A program made the position numbers and the translations under genes. Below the pieces are notes generated by a model. The model was not told the DNA's origin. It ran no database searches and saw only the letters and a program-made list of their open reading frames with translations. 57,415 nt of DNA from NCBI GenBank assembly GCA_017255395.1, contig JAFKDC010000028.1:1-57415 (forward strand), in the 5' to 3' direction. Source of the DNA: Enemella evansiae. Its GTDB lineage: Bacteria > Pseudomonadota > Alphaproteobacteria > Rhodobacterales > Rhodobacteraceae. Shown in pieces: positions 1 through 8,033 of the stretch; the first letter of the stretch is position 1; every line of letters starts with the position of its first letter.

Positions 1-56
1 TCGTGCTCAGCCAGGATGCCGATGATCTGTTCGTCCGTGAATCTCGTTCGCTTCAT
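1..56 (-). CDS. IS3-family transposase OrfA, N-terminal fragment
   Basis: Eighteen codons are visible from the ATG at 56 to the window edge. They read MKRTRFTDEQIIGILAEH, the typical start of the helix-turn-helix OrfA of IS407-group IS3 elements. OrfA supplies the DNA-binding part of the OrfAB transposase made by frameshifting. The gene is partial only because the window ends here, so nothing can be said about whether the element is intact. Confidence 0.75.
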   Translation of the reverse strand, partial: MKRTRFTDEQIIGILAEH

Positions 57-119
57 TGTCCGTCCTCAAGTTGGGTCGGACCCTAATCGACGGTGGAGGA
101 AAAATCCCGTGGCAGGTCA
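1..119 (-). mobile_element. IS3-family (IS407-type) insertion sequence, one end only
   Basis: The minus strand begins TGACCTGCCACGGG at position 119, which resembles IS407-group termini, and runs through a short leader into a transposase OrfA start at 56. The rest of the element lies beyond the window edge, so the other terminal repeat and the target duplication cannot be seen. The element sits inside the 5' part of the MurF-like gene that follows. Confidence 0.7.
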
Positions 120-1329
120 CGGAGTCAAGGATCGTTTTTCCGCCTTGGCCGCATTGAGTGACCGTGCGCGCGCACGCTTTGACGGCAAGATGATCGGCAT
201 CACGGGAAGCTTTGGCAAATCGACCACCAAGGATGTCTTGGGCCAGATGCTTGCGTTCTACGAGCCTACATTTGCGACCCGGGGCAACTACAACGAACTC
301 GCTGCAGTTCACATGCACCTCGCATCGTTGCCGTCTTATGCGAAATACGCCGTCTTGGAAGTCAGCATGGGGCGGATGCACCGGAAGGCTGCTGCCATCA
401 AGGAGCTGGATATCGGGATACTGACCGCGATCGGCAACGCACATGGCGCGACTCTAGGAGATCGCAGCGGCATTCTGGCGGACAAGATCAAACTTCTGCA
501 AACGATCTCTGCGGAAGGTGTCGCGATTGTCGCCCGGGATATCGTGACCCTCGACAACGAGAATGCGCGGTTCTTTGAACACTTCGCTTGCGAGATCATC
601 ACCGTCGGGCAAGAAGCGGACGCTGATGTGCGGATCGCCGACTACAGCATTTCCCCGCTGTCAACGATCGTTACAGTCGAAATCGGGGGTGACGCCTATG
701 TAATCGAAAATCTCCCTCCGGGGCGACAGTTTGCGTTTGCGGCGGCCTTCTCTCTCGCGACGGCGCATGCGCTTGGTCTCGATCTCGGTCTGGCTGCCCA
801 GGCCTTGGGGTCTTTCAACAAGCCCAAGAACCAACGGGGCTCGCGCTGGAAGGTCAATGTCGGGGGCGGAAAGGCGCTTGTCGAGGTGATAGACGATTCC
901 CAGAATTCTGCGCCTCAATCTGTAAAGGCATTGATGGAATACCTCACCCTACGCAAACCGGGGCGCAAGTGGCTAGTGATGGGGGACATGCGTGAACTTG
1001 GGACTGACGAGTTGGAGATGCACCTTGGGCTCAAGCAGGCGATCCTCGATGCCGGGATTACCGACCTTCTGACCGTCGGACCCCTTGCTGCAGAGCTGGG
1101 CAAGGCGCTCGCAGACCACATCAAGGTTTCGTCGTGTGATGAAGCCGCAGAAGCCGCGAAAATCGTCTTTGCCGAAGCCCAACAGGGTGATTTGATCGCG
1201 TTGAAGGCCTCTGGGGCTGTCAATCTAAAGTATATCCTGCAGCGCATGTCCAAGGCTGAATTCAAGCGCGTTGCGCCACCCTGGTGGCTGATAGAGAACC
1301 ATCAGGACAAGAAGGTCCTCGCTCCTTGA
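120..1329 (+). pseudogene. MurF-like Mur ligase, 5' end cut off by IS insertion
   Basis: This is the ATP-binding and C-terminal part of a Mur ligase most like MurF, which joins a dipeptide to a UDP-linked peptide precursor in the cytoplasm. Visible motifs are the P-loop GSFGKST (about 205-225), GNYNE, an EVSMG segment, IDDSQN and GDMRELG. The first native codons (VKDRF, from 124) match the point in MurF just after the N-terminal substrate-binding domain. That domain, about 80-90 residues, is missing because the IS3 element ends at 119. An open frame runs back to 16, but that stretch is IS sequence. Codon use and GC are lower than in most of the window. A function in peptidoglycan is uncertain; a dedicated MurF paralogue for another polymer or peptide is possible. 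The gene is probably inactive unless the truncated protein starts at an internal codon. Confidence 0.75.
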
Positions 1330-2045
1330 TATCCAGCATCCTTGTCAATTCGGAAGGCGTTGTCCTGAAAGAGGATAACGCGGATATTGTACAGAATCCT
1401 GCGTCCTTGACGAAGCTCATGACCCTGTGGCTGACCTTTGATGCCTTGGCTTTGGACCGGGTGGTCACTGTGCCCGATCATGCGGAAATTCGCAAACAGC
1501 CCGGAAAGATCGGCCAATCCAACATGGGGCTGAAGGCGGGAATGAAAGTTTCCGTTCTGGATCTGGTATTGGGCATGATCGTGCCTTCCGGCAATGACGC
1601 GGCTACGACGGTTGCGCACGTCTTGGGGCCGGATGGTGCCTTTCTTGAAAAGATGAACGCAGAGGCCCTGCGCATGGGGTTGACGAATACCCGTTTCATC
1701 AGCCCCTCAGGCTTGGGGCGCGGGGAAAGTACAGCACGGGACATGGCCATTCTGGCCCGCAGGCTTCACGATGATTACCCGCATTACAGATCGATGTTCG
1801 GGATAGGATCCTTTGCCTTTGCCGGGCGACGGTACAAAACAACCAACACTCTGGCGCTGTCCAACAGGCATATAACCGGGCTCAAAACCGGGACATTATC
1901 GAACCTTCATCGCTGTCTTGCGGCAAGTGCATCGCGAAGGGGTGTCACGGTTTTCTCCGTGGTAATGAATTGTCCTGACAGAGCCTCCCGAGACACGCTG
2001 ACATCGAAGCTTCTGGAACTGGGGCTGGCCGGAAAAACGGCATAG
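1326..2045 (+). CDS. S11-family D-alanyl-D-alanine carboxypeptidase-like protein without signal peptide
   Basis: The protein has the three penicillin-binding motifs of peptidase S11: SLTK at residues 27-30 (nucleophile Ser and Lys), SGN at 88-90 and KTG at 187-189. I chose TTG at 1326, which overlaps the stop of the upstream Mur ligase by three bases and has a GAAGG ribosome site about 10 bases upstream; GTG at 1284 would add 14 residues. With either start there is no signal peptide and no C-terminal membrane anchor, whereas family members normally act in the periplasm. At 239 residues it is only the catalytic domain. It is coupled to the Mur ligase, which suggests a shared substrate. It may be cytosolic, or an exported form may have lost its leader. 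Confidence 0.75.
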   Translation: MISSILVNSEGVVLKEDNADIVQNPASLTKLMTLWLTFDALALDRVVTVPDHAEIRKQPGKIGQSNMGLKAGMKVSVLDLVLGMIVPSGNDAATTVAHVLGPDGAFLEKMNAEALRMGLTNTRFISPSGLGRGESTARDMAILARRLHDDYPHYRSMFGIGSFAFAGRRYKTTNTLALSNRHITGLKTGTLSNLHRCLAASASRRGVTVFSVVMNCPDRASRDTLTSKLLELGLAGKTA

Positions 2046-2173
2046 CGTGGTCCTGCGCGCTTTCGGCGAGGGCCGTCTGACGAGGATAGGGGCGTGCCAC
2101 CGGTCAACCGGCGTGAGGCGCTGCGAGGCGAGCGAAAAGGGCAAAACTGGGGGCAGTTGCGGATAGGGGGTCG

Positions 2174-2336
2174 TGTATCGACCCAGCGGAATCTGTTCAG
2201 GTTAGGTGTACCGACCCGGTGAAAACCTGCTCATGCTACAAGGAAGTACGTAGCCATGAGTAAGACGATGGACGACAACATCAAACGGTGGACGGCGAAG
2301 CGGAAGACGGCGCTCGTCATCGAGATCATTCAGGGC
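2174..2336 (+). mobile_element. IS3-type element scar A (5' end and first codons of transposase)
   Basis: A leader with two copies of a TGTA(T/C)CGACCC motif (about 2174 and 2208) precedes an ATG at 2256. It reads MSKTMDDNIKRWTAKRKTAL and then VIEIIQG, the usual N-terminus of an IS3-type transposase OrfA subfamily. The frame stops resembling the family at about 2336, where scar B begins on the other strand. Only the end and some 27 codons survive, so the element is dead. The 128 bases before it (2046-2173) show no gene. Confidence 0.6.
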
Positions 2337-2473
2337 TTCCAGCGCGACCTTCGCCTTGAACGTTGGCGCGTGCTGCTCGCGTTTCGACAGCTTTGATCTC
2401 CTTCTCGCCGAAGATGAGCAGCCTGCAAGTCGTAGCTTATGTCAGTGTCCGAATTTCGGGGGGGGTAGCCCAG
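2329..2473 (-). mobile_element. IS3-family element scar B (end and first codons of OrfA, reversed)
   Basis: Read on the minus strand from about 2394, the sequence encodes [19 protein letters not shown], the characteristic start of another IS3-family OrfA. The expected first codon is CTG here, so even the start is degraded. Outside it is a leader ending near CCCCGAAATTCGGACACTG (about 2440-2462), which looks like an IS end. The exact outer boundary near 2470 is approximate. It faces scar A and the two share TTCAGGGC at 2329-2336. Confidence 0.55.
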
Positions 2474-2544
2474 TCTTCGCCATGGTCTACGCCTCTTCCA
2501 GCTCAAGTCAAAGCTAAAGCGTACCAAAGGCTTACCGAGATAAA

Positions 2545-2631
<87 letters not shown>

Positions 2632-2779
2632 ACGGGTTGGTGAGGCAGGCATTTACGCGTTGTCCGGGGGGGTGTCAACGCCATTCCGCAAAGTTTTCTC
2701 ACGCGGCAATCGGGCGCCTTGCCGGACATGCCGCGGGCCTGTATCCCGGGGGCCGTACCTCGTGGAGAAAAGGCAGCGC

Positions 2780-3763
2780 ATGTCCAAACTCGTCACCATC
2801 TTCGGAGGATCGGGCTTCGTCGGTCGCTACATTGCCCGGCGCATGGCGCAGGAGGGTTGGCGCGTGCGCGTCGCCTGCCGACGCCCGAATGAGGCGATCT
2901 TCGTCCGGCCCTACGGTGTTGTCGGCCAGGTCGAGCCGGTCTTTGCCAATATCCGCGACGACGACAGCGTGCGCGCGGTGCTGATGGGCGCGGATGCGGT
3001 TGTGAATTGCGTCGGCACCTTCGACAAATCCGGCAAGAACAACTTCGACGCCGTGCAGGCCGAGGGTGCGGGCCGAATCGCCCGGGTCGCGGCAGAGCTG
3101 GGCGTGACCCGCATGGTTCACCTTTCGGCCATCGGCGCGGATGCCGAGAGCGACAGCCTTTATGCACAAAGCAAGGGACGCGGAGAGGCGGCGGTGCTGG
3201 CCCATATGCCGGACGCGGTGATCCTGCGCCCCTCGGTGATCTTCGGCCCCGAGGACGCCTTCTTCAACCGCTTCGCGGGCATGACGCGGCTGTCGCCGGT
3301 GCTTCCGGTGGTGGGCGGCGACACGCGGTTCCAGACCGTCTATGTCGACGACGTGGCCCGTGCCGCGGTCATGGGGGTCACGGGGGCCGCCGCGCCGGGT
3401 GTCTATGAGCTTGGCGGGCCGGATGTGGACAGCTTCCGCGATCTGATGCGCTGCATGCTGAGGGTGATCCGTCGGCGCCGTGCCATCGTGAACATCCCGT
3501 TCTGGCTGGCGGCTCCTTTGGGGGCTGTCATGGATCTTGTGCAGACGGTCACTCTTGGCCTTGTTCCGGCGCAGATCACCCGCGACCAGGTGCGCACATT
3601 GCGACACGACAACGTGGTCGCGGAGGGGGCGAAGGGGTTTGCCGATCTGGGCATTCAGCCGACTGCCTTGGAAGCGGTGCTGCCCGAGTACCTGTGGCGC
3701 TTCCGGCCCTCCGGGCAATACGACGCGATCAAGGAATCGGCGCGGAACCTGCGCGCGGATTAA
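2780..3763 (+). CDS. Complex I NDUFA9-like NAD(P)-binding protein
   Basis: The 327-residue protein is an extended/atypical short-chain dehydrogenase with the N-terminal nucleotide-binding motif GGSGFVG (residues 9-15). It matches the NDUFA9 subfamily known as an accessory subunit or assembly-linked protein of respiratory complex I, though in bacteria its exact role is unsettled. The start at 2780 gives [10 protein letters not shown] directly before the Rossmann fold; the open frame extends further upstream but crosses the tRNA. A hydrophobic C-terminal stretch ([16 protein letters not shown]) could touch the membrane. It stands alone on the plus strand after the tRNA. Confidence 0.88.
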   Translation: MSKLVTIFGGSGFVGRYIARRMAQEGWRVRVACRRPNEAIFVRPYGVVGQVEPVFANIRDDDSVRAVLMGADAVVNCVGTFDKSGKNNFDAVQAEGAGRIARVAAELGVTRMVHLSAIGADAESDSLYAQSKGRGEAAVLAHMPDAVILRPSVIFGPEDAFFNRFAGMTRLSPVLPVVGGDTRFQTVYVDDVARAAVMGVTGAAAPGVYELGGPDVDSFRDLMRCMLRVIRRRRAIVNIPFWLAAPLGAVMDLVQTVTLGLVPAQITRDQVRTLRHDNVVAEGAKGFADLGIQPTALEAVLPEYLWRFRPSGQYDAIKESARNLRAD

Positions 3764-3866
3764 GCGGGCGCGGGGTGCTGCTCCCCCCCGGGCGCGGAGA
3801 GCGCCGCCACCGGGCCGCGTCAGGCGTTCCCATGCGCTGTTCGGCCCGGCGGATCGCCCCCGCCGG

Positions 3867-4130
3867 TCAGGGCTTGCCAGCCTGAAGACTGGCGAAGAGC
3901 GGGGCGTTGCGGCAGTAGTCCGGCGGTGCTGCCCGTGTGCCCTGATTTGCGGCCTGCCAGTGCGCACAGCGGTCCGGCGCGGTGCAGCCGGTGCAGCGCA
4001 GGACGGCCTCTTCCAGCGCGTCGAACGACAGCGTGCCGCGCAGCATCTGTTCTTCAAGGTCCAGCCCCTGCAGGCTGGCCATGTCATCGACCAGGGCGGC
4101 GTGGCGCTTCAGCGTGGACGGGCTTTGCAT
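3867..4130 (-). CDS. DUF6455 family small cysteine-containing protein
   Basis: This 87-residue protein has four cysteines (46, 49, 55 and 73) in the pattern CTGC-x5-C and YCRN that I recognise from the DUF6455 family of Rhodobacteraceae. The function is unknown; the cysteine spacing would fit metal or iron-sulfur binding, which is inference. It is preceded by a perfect FNR-type palindrome at 4189-4204, about 60 bases upstream of the ATG. That suggests expression under low oxygen. It lies 78 bases downstream of the M48 protease gene on the same strand. Confidence 0.75.
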   Translation of the reverse strand: MQSPSTLKRHAALVDDMASLQGLDLEEQMLRGTLSFDALEEAVLRCTGCTAPDRCAHWQAANQGTRAAPPDYCRNAPLFASLQAGKP

Positions 4131-4188
4131 GGCAGTCTCTCCCTCGGGCTAACCTTGGAACAGACTGCGGGCGAATCGGCGCCTGTGC

Positions 4189-4204
4189 CTTGACTCAGGT
4201 CAAG
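4189..4204 (-). promoter_or_regulatory. FNR-type palindrome
   Basis: The 16-base sequence CTTGACCTGAGTCAAG (minus strand) is a perfect palindrome of the form TTGAC-N4-GTCAA, close to the FNR/FnrL consensus TTGAT-N4-ATCAA. Its centre is 66-67 bases upstream of the DUF6455 start codon, so a class II site (centred near -41) would leave a leader of about 25 bases. It lies in the 78-base gap after the M48 gene. Confidence 0.6.
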
Positions 4205-4208
4205 AGCG

Positions 4209-4931
4209 TCAGGAGCCGCCGGTCATCCGCGCCGCCGTTCTGCGCACGATGTCGATGCGCTCGGCGTTGGGCGGGTGAGAGCCCAGGAAGCGGTTGCCCG
4301 GGTCGGGGATGCGCGTGAAGAAGGCCGCGCCGCGCACCGGGTCGTAACCGGCCTGAATGGCGATGATGGTGCCCAGCTGGTCGGCCTCCAGCTCGAACTC
4401 CTTCGAGTAGGCGCGCGCGCCCACCGCCGCGCCCAGCTGCTCGGCGCTGCGCACGGCCTCGGCCTCGGCGCCCCCGATGGCGGCAATCCCCGCGAAGATC
4501 ACCGCGCCGTAGGTGGCGCTTTCCCGCGTCTTGGCGAGGTGGTTCATGACGTGGTGCGCGGCCTCGTGGCTCATGATGAAGGCCAGTTCGTCGGCGTTGC
4601 GGACCGAGTTGATCAGGCCCAGATTGAAGGCAAGGATCGGGCGGCCGAAGCGGTCTTCGGTCTGGAAGGCATTGGGCGCCTGCCCGGGCCGGTCGTCCAC
4701 CACGATCTGGAAATTGCAGTTCATGCCGCTGGTGCGGGCGCGGCATTCCTCTTCGGCCACCGGCTCGACGGTGGCCACCACTTCGACGAACTGCCGCGCC
4801 ATCCGGTTGGCCTTGGCCTGGGCCCCGGCAGAGATCCCGAGGCCGGGCGCCTCCGAGGGTGCGGGGTCCGGCAGCATGACAGGCGCGCAGGCCGACAGAA
4901 GCACGACGATGAAGGGAAAGAGGCGAAGCAT
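4209..4931 (-). CDS. M48 family metalloprotease, predicted lipoprotein
   Basis: The 240-residue protein has a lipoprotein signal with lipobox LSAC (Cys15) and the zinc motif HEAAH at residues 122-126. A downstream ELEADQLG segment supplies the third zinc ligand, as in M48 proteases such as BepA/YcaL. It should therefore be a periplasmic protease anchored by lipid. The start at 4931 is chosen because it gives the lipoprotein signal MLRLFPFIVVLLSAC; a longer frame to 5006 would bury it. Substrates are unknown, but relatives act in outer-membrane protein quality control. Confidence 0.9.
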   Translation of the reverse strand: MLRLFPFIVVLLSACAPVMLPDPAPSEAPGLGISAGAQAKANRMARQFVEVVATVEPVAEEECRARTSGMNCNFQIVVDDRPGQAPNAFQTEDRFGRPILAFNLGLINSVRNADELAFIMSHEAAHHVMNHLAKTRESATYGAVIFAGIAAIGGAEAEAVRSAEQLGAAVGARAYSKEFELEADQLGTIIAIQAGYDPVRGAAFFTRIPDPGNRFLGSHPPNAERIDIVRRTAARMTGGS

Positions 4932-5212
4932 GATGGGGCGGGTTCCGGAGTGGTGCCGGCGAAGGATAGGGCGCCCGGCATCGTTGTGCCAGTCCGCAGA
5001 GGTCACGAGGCGGTGTTGCGCCGACCGTTTCCGCGGCCCTGCGGCCTTTTGCGCGTCTTCCGCACCCGCCCGAGCGCAACAGGCGTTGGGCCGCAGGCAC
5101 GGAAAGCGTCTTTCGATTCAAATCCCGCGCAAAGTGAGATAGCCTCCGGGACAGGCCCCCGCGCCCGGACGCTGGCACCGGGCAGCGGCGGCGGCCCCGG
5201 GAAAGGACCGAC

Positions 5213-5443
5213 ATGTTCAGCATCGAGCACGATTTCGACGCCACCGTGGTCACGCTTGTCGACGAGGGCGCGCGGCATCTTCAGGAGGACGTGGTGATCT
5301 CGAGCTTCGAGGATTGCGTCACGGTCGAACAATACGATCCACGCAGCGACACACTTCAGCGGATCACCCTGTCGCTGTCCCAGATGGGCGATCTCGTGAC
5401 CGCCGTGAACCTGCCCGAGGGGGTCTACCGTCGCAAGGCCTAG
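5213..5443 (+). CDS. Small conserved hypothetical protein
   Basis: This 76-residue acidic protein begins MFSIEHDFDATVVTLVDEG and resembles a short protein conserved in Rhodobacteraceae with no assigned function. It has no signal peptide, membrane segment or cysteine pair. A GGAAAGGA ribosome site lies shortly before the ATG. It stands alone between the M48 gene on the minus strand and the convergent DUF167 gene. Confidence 0.7.
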   Translation: MFSIEHDFDATVVTLVDEGARHLQEDVVISSFEDCVTVEQYDPRSDTLQRITLSLSQMGDLVTAVNLPEGVYRRKA

Positions 5444-5477
5444 ACCGGCCTGCCAGCTGCCGCGCCACGACCAGGGC

Positions 5478-5741
5478 TCAGTCTTCGATCAGGAAAACCT
5501 TGTCCCGCGCGGTCGCCCCGGCATCGAGGCTCAGCCGGGATTTCGGGATGCCCAGGGCCTTGGCCAGCAGCTTCTGGACCGCGGCATTGGCCTTGCCGTC
5601 CTCCGGTACCGTCGTCACCCAGACCTTCACGGTGTCACCCTCCCGCGCGATGCGGTTGCGCGCGGCCCGGGGCGTGACGCGCGCCGCAAGACGGGTGCCC
5701 GGCACCGCAAGGTCCGAGAGGTCTGGAAGGGGCTCAGCCAT
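5478..5741 (-). CDS. DUF167 (YggU-type) protein
   Basis: The 87-residue product carries the DUF167 pattern: VTPRAARNRI, then a KVWVTTVPEDGKANAAVQKLLAKALGIPKSRL core. Members are small alpha/beta proteins of unknown biochemical role. The length is typical. It is transcribed convergently with the preceding small gene and divergently from the nitroreductase gene, about 100 bases away. Confidence 0.9.
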   Translation of the reverse strand: MAEPLPDLSDLAVPGTRLAARVTPRAARNRIAREGDTVKVWVTTVPEDGKANAAVQKLLAKALGIPKSRLSLDAGATARDKVFLIED

Positions 5742-5838
5742 GGCTCGCGGCTACCAGCCTGCCGGGCCGCGCACAAGATCGCGGTTGAATCCCGGCCCGC
5801 AAGGTCTGACATAAGGACCGAACAACGCCGGAGACCCC

Positions 5839-6417
5839 ATGCCCGCACTGAACCAGGCCGCCCTCGACTTCCTGCTGTCCCGCCGCTCGCGCCCCGCCAA
5901 GACACTGGCCCGGCCGGCGCCCGACCGCGCGGCGCTGCTGACCCTGCTGACCGCCGCCGCGCGCAGCCCCGACCACGGCAAGCTGGAGCCCTGGCGCTTC
6001 ATCGTTCTCGAAGGGGCCGCGCTGCACCGCATCGCCGGGGCGGTCGAGGCCTGCGGCGCGCGGCTGGGCAAGGATGCGGATGCCGTGGCCAAGGCGCGTT
6101 CGGCCTTTGCCGACAGCCCGCTCTGCGTGGCGGTGATCGAATCGCCGGTGGCCTCCGAGAAGGTGCCCGCCATCGAACAGACCTATTCGGCGGGCGCCGT
6201 CTGCCTCGCGCTGCTGAACGCGGCGCTGGCGGCGGGCTGGGGCGCGAACTGGCTCTCGGGCTGGGCCAGCCACGATGCCAGCTTCCGCACCGAGGCGCTG
6301 GACCTCGCCCCGCAGGAACGCATCGCGGGCTTCCTCCACATCGGGACGGAGAAAAGCACCCCGCCGGACCGCCCGCGCCCCGATCTCTCGGCCAAGACCA
6401 CCTGGGTCGAGGCATGA
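5839..6417 (+). CDS. Nitroreductase family protein
   Basis: The protein (192 residues) is an FMN-dependent nitroreductase of the short YdjA-like type. The N-terminal RRSRPAKTLARPAP segment, RSPDHGKLEPWRF and a C-terminal GFLHIGT motif fit this family, which reduces nitro compounds or quinones with NAD(P)H. The physiological substrate is not readable from sequence. Its stop overlaps the next gene's ATG by 4 bases, so the two are translationally coupled. Confidence 0.88.
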   Translation: MPALNQAALDFLLSRRSRPAKTLARPAPDRAALLTLLTAAARSPDHGKLEPWRFIVLEGAALHRIAGAVEACGARLGKDADAVAKARSAFADSPLCVAVIESPVASEKVPAIEQTYSAGAVCLALLNAALAAGWGANWLSGWASHDASFRTEALDLAPQERIAGFLHIGTEKSTPPDRPRPDLSAKTTWVEA

Positions 6418-7112
6418 TCCTCGACGCGGCCTTTCGCGCCATCGGCCAGATGGGCGACCGCCGCTTTCAGGGCGTGCTCCTGCGCGGCATCGGCCTGACC
6501 GTGGCGCTGCTGGTCGCCGTCATCTGGCTGGTGATGTGGGCGGCGGGCTGGCTGGTCGGAGATTCGATCACCCTGCCATGGATCGGCACGCTCACCTGGC
6601 TCGACAACGCCGCCAGCCTCGCCGCGCTGCCGGTCATGCTGCTGCTCTCGGTCTTCCTGATGGTGCCGGTCGCCTCGGCGATCACCTCGCTGTTCCTCGA
6701 TGACGTGGCACAGGCGGTCGAGGACGCGCATTATCCGCACCTCGGCCCCGCCACGCCGGTTTCGTTCGCGGATGGGTTGCGCGACTCGCTGGGGTTCCTC
6801 GGCACGCTGGTGCTGGCGAATATGGTGGCGCTGGTGCTCTACCTGATCTTCGCGCCCCTCGCGCCCTTCATCTTCTGGGCGCTGAACGGCTTCCTGCTGG
6901 GCCGCGAATACTTCACCCTCGCCGCCATGCGCCGGGTCGGCCGGACAGAGGCCTACCGTCTGCGCCGCCGCCACCTGCTGACGATCTGGGCCGGGGGCGT
7001 TCTGATGGCCGTCCCCCTGACCGTCCCGCTGGTGAATCTGATTGTCCCGGTGCTGGGCGCGGCCACCTTCACCCATGTCTTCCACAGGCTGCACGACCCG
7101 CGCAGGGGCTGA
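6414..7112 (+). CDS. EI24 domain-containing (CysZ-like) membrane protein
   Basis: The 232-residue protein has at least four hydrophobic segments, including VALLVAVIWLVMWAAGWLV, AALPVMLLLSVFLMVPVA and a long run near FLGTLVLANMVALVLYLIF. The pattern and FLLGREYFTLAAMRR match the EI24/CysZ family of inner-membrane proteins. CysZ members carry sulfate in some bacteria; here that role is only possible. It overlaps the nitroreductase gene by 4 bases and is followed at once by a copy of the dispersed intergenic element. Confidence 0.85.
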   Translation: MILDAAFRAIGQMGDRRFQGVLLRGIGLTVALLVAVIWLVMWAAGWLVGDSITLPWIGTLTWLDNAASLAALPVMLLLSVFLMVPVASAITSLFLDDVAQAVEDAHYPHLGPATPVSFADGLRDSLGFLGTLVLANMVALVLYLIFAPLAPFIFWALNGFLLGREYFTLAAMRRVGRTEAYRLRRRHLLTIWAGGVLMAVPLTVPLVNLIVPVLGAATFTHVFHRLHDPRRG

Positions 7113-7114
7113 GG

Positions 7115-7188
7115 CTTCTTCTGTCCCGAAGTATCCCGGGGGGAGCCGAAGGCCGGGGGGCAGGGCCCCCTGGCGCCCGCCCCCCGGC
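7115..7188 (+). repeat. Dispersed intergenic element, copy 1
   Basis: The copy starts CTTCTTCTGTCCCGAAGTAT only two bases after the EI24 stop codon and continues into a GGGGGG/CCCCCC stem. It shares the CTTCTT-GTCC-AA(A/G)TA-CC-GGGG layout with five other copies in this window. It could act as a terminator or mRNA 3'-end structure. Confidence 0.6.
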
Positions 7189-7199
7189 TCCGGTGCCGG

Positions 7200-7484
7200 T
7201 CACTCGGACCGCGGCTCCATCCGGTTGAACATCCAGCCGTCGATGTCGCGCACGGTGATGGCGCCCGACAGGATGGTTCCGGCGATGATCGCCCACAAGA
7301 CGGCAGAGACCAGCGTCGTGACCCAGGCCTTGCGCCTGAGGTTGTGAACCTCGGGGCTGCCGGCATGGGTGCCGGGCACGATCTCGCCGAGGTCGCCCTG
7401 CGTTTTCAGGCGAATCGGGATCACCACGAGGAAGGTCATGAACCAGATGACCGCGAACAGTACGATGCCGGATGTAAGACCCAT
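7200..7484 (-). CDS. DUF1467 family membrane protein
   Basis: This 94-residue protein begins MGLTSGIVLFAVIWFMTFLV and has a second hydrophobic segment (TTLVSAVLWAIIAGTILSG). This two-helix layout with a conserved P-I-R-L-K-T-Q loop is that of DUF1467, common in alphaproteobacteria and of unknown function. Its start codon overlaps the stop of the epimerase gene (TGATG), so the two are translated together. In many relatives it likewise follows the epimerase gene. Confidence 0.88.
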   Translation of the reverse strand: MGLTSGIVLFAVIWFMTFLVVIPIRLKTQGDLGEIVPGTHAGSPEVHNLRRKAWVTTLVSAVLWAIIAGTILSGAITVRDIDGWMFNRMEPRSE

Positions 7485-7888
7485 CAGACCTGCTCCAGTT
7501 CCACGAGGCAGCCGTTGAAATCCTTGGGATGCAGGAACAGCACCGGCTTGCCATGGGCGCCGATCTTCGGCTCGCCGGTCCCCAGCACGCGGGCGCCGGT
7601 TGCCTTCAGGTGGTCGCGGGCGGCGAGAATGTCGTCGACCTCGTAGCAGACGTGATGGATACCGCCCGAGGGGTTCTTGTCCAGGAAACCCTGGATCGGA
7701 GAGTTCTCGCCCAGCGGATACAGCAGTTCGATCTTGGTGTTTGGCAGCTCGATGAAGATCACGGTGACGCCGTGATCGGGTTCGTCCTGCGGGGCGCCGA
7801 CCGATGCGCCAAGGGCAGAGCGGTACTGCTCGGCGGCGGCGTCCAGGTCGGGAACGGCAATGGCGACGTGGTTGAGGCGGCCGATCAT
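7484..7888 (-). CDS. mce: Methylmalonyl-CoA epimerase
   Basis: The 134-residue protein belongs to the vicinal-oxygen-chelate superfamily. It has the metal-binding histidine in RLNHVAIAVPDLDAA, GGIHHVCYEVDD with a second histidine pair, and a C-terminal CLVELEQV glutamate. It interconverts (S)- and (R)-methylmalonyl-CoA in propionyl-CoA breakdown, between propionyl-CoA carboxylase and methylmalonyl-CoA mutase, neither of which is in this window. Length is typical. It is the first gene of a two-gene unit with the DUF1467 gene. Confidence 0.93.
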   Translation of the reverse strand: MIGRLNHVAIAVPDLDAAAEQYRSALGASVGAPQDEPDHGVTVIFIELPNTKIELLYPLGENSPIQGFLDKNPSGGIHHVCYEVDDILAARDHLKATGARVLGTGEPKIGAHGKPVLFLHPKDFNGCLVELEQV

Positions 7889-7949
7889 CGGGGTCTCCTT
7901 GGGCTCGGGCTCTGGCTGCCAAGGGTTATGGCGTCCGCGGTGCCCCGGA

Positions 7950-7992
7950 ACAAGCGGGTGCGGCCTTTAACCGCTTGTTCACCACAAGCGGT
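7950..7992. promoter_or_regulatory. Inverted repeat with extra half-site before the response regulator gene
   Basis: ACCGCTTGT (7970-7978) and ACAAGCGGT (7984-7992) form a perfect 9-base inverted repeat with a 5-base spacer. A third half-site, ACAAGCGG, lies at about 7950. The cluster is in the divergent gap between the epimerase and response-regulator genes, 42 bases before the ATG at 8034. An operator or a leader hairpin are both possible. Confidence 0.4.
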
Positions 7993-8033
7993 CACTCTGA
8001 CGGAAGACCGCCATCGCACCAGAGGGGATGACC

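Noticed and set aside
16-119. The first 35 codons of the open frame of the MurF-like gene
   Set aside because: They are antisense IS sequence and do not resemble any Mur ligase N-terminus.
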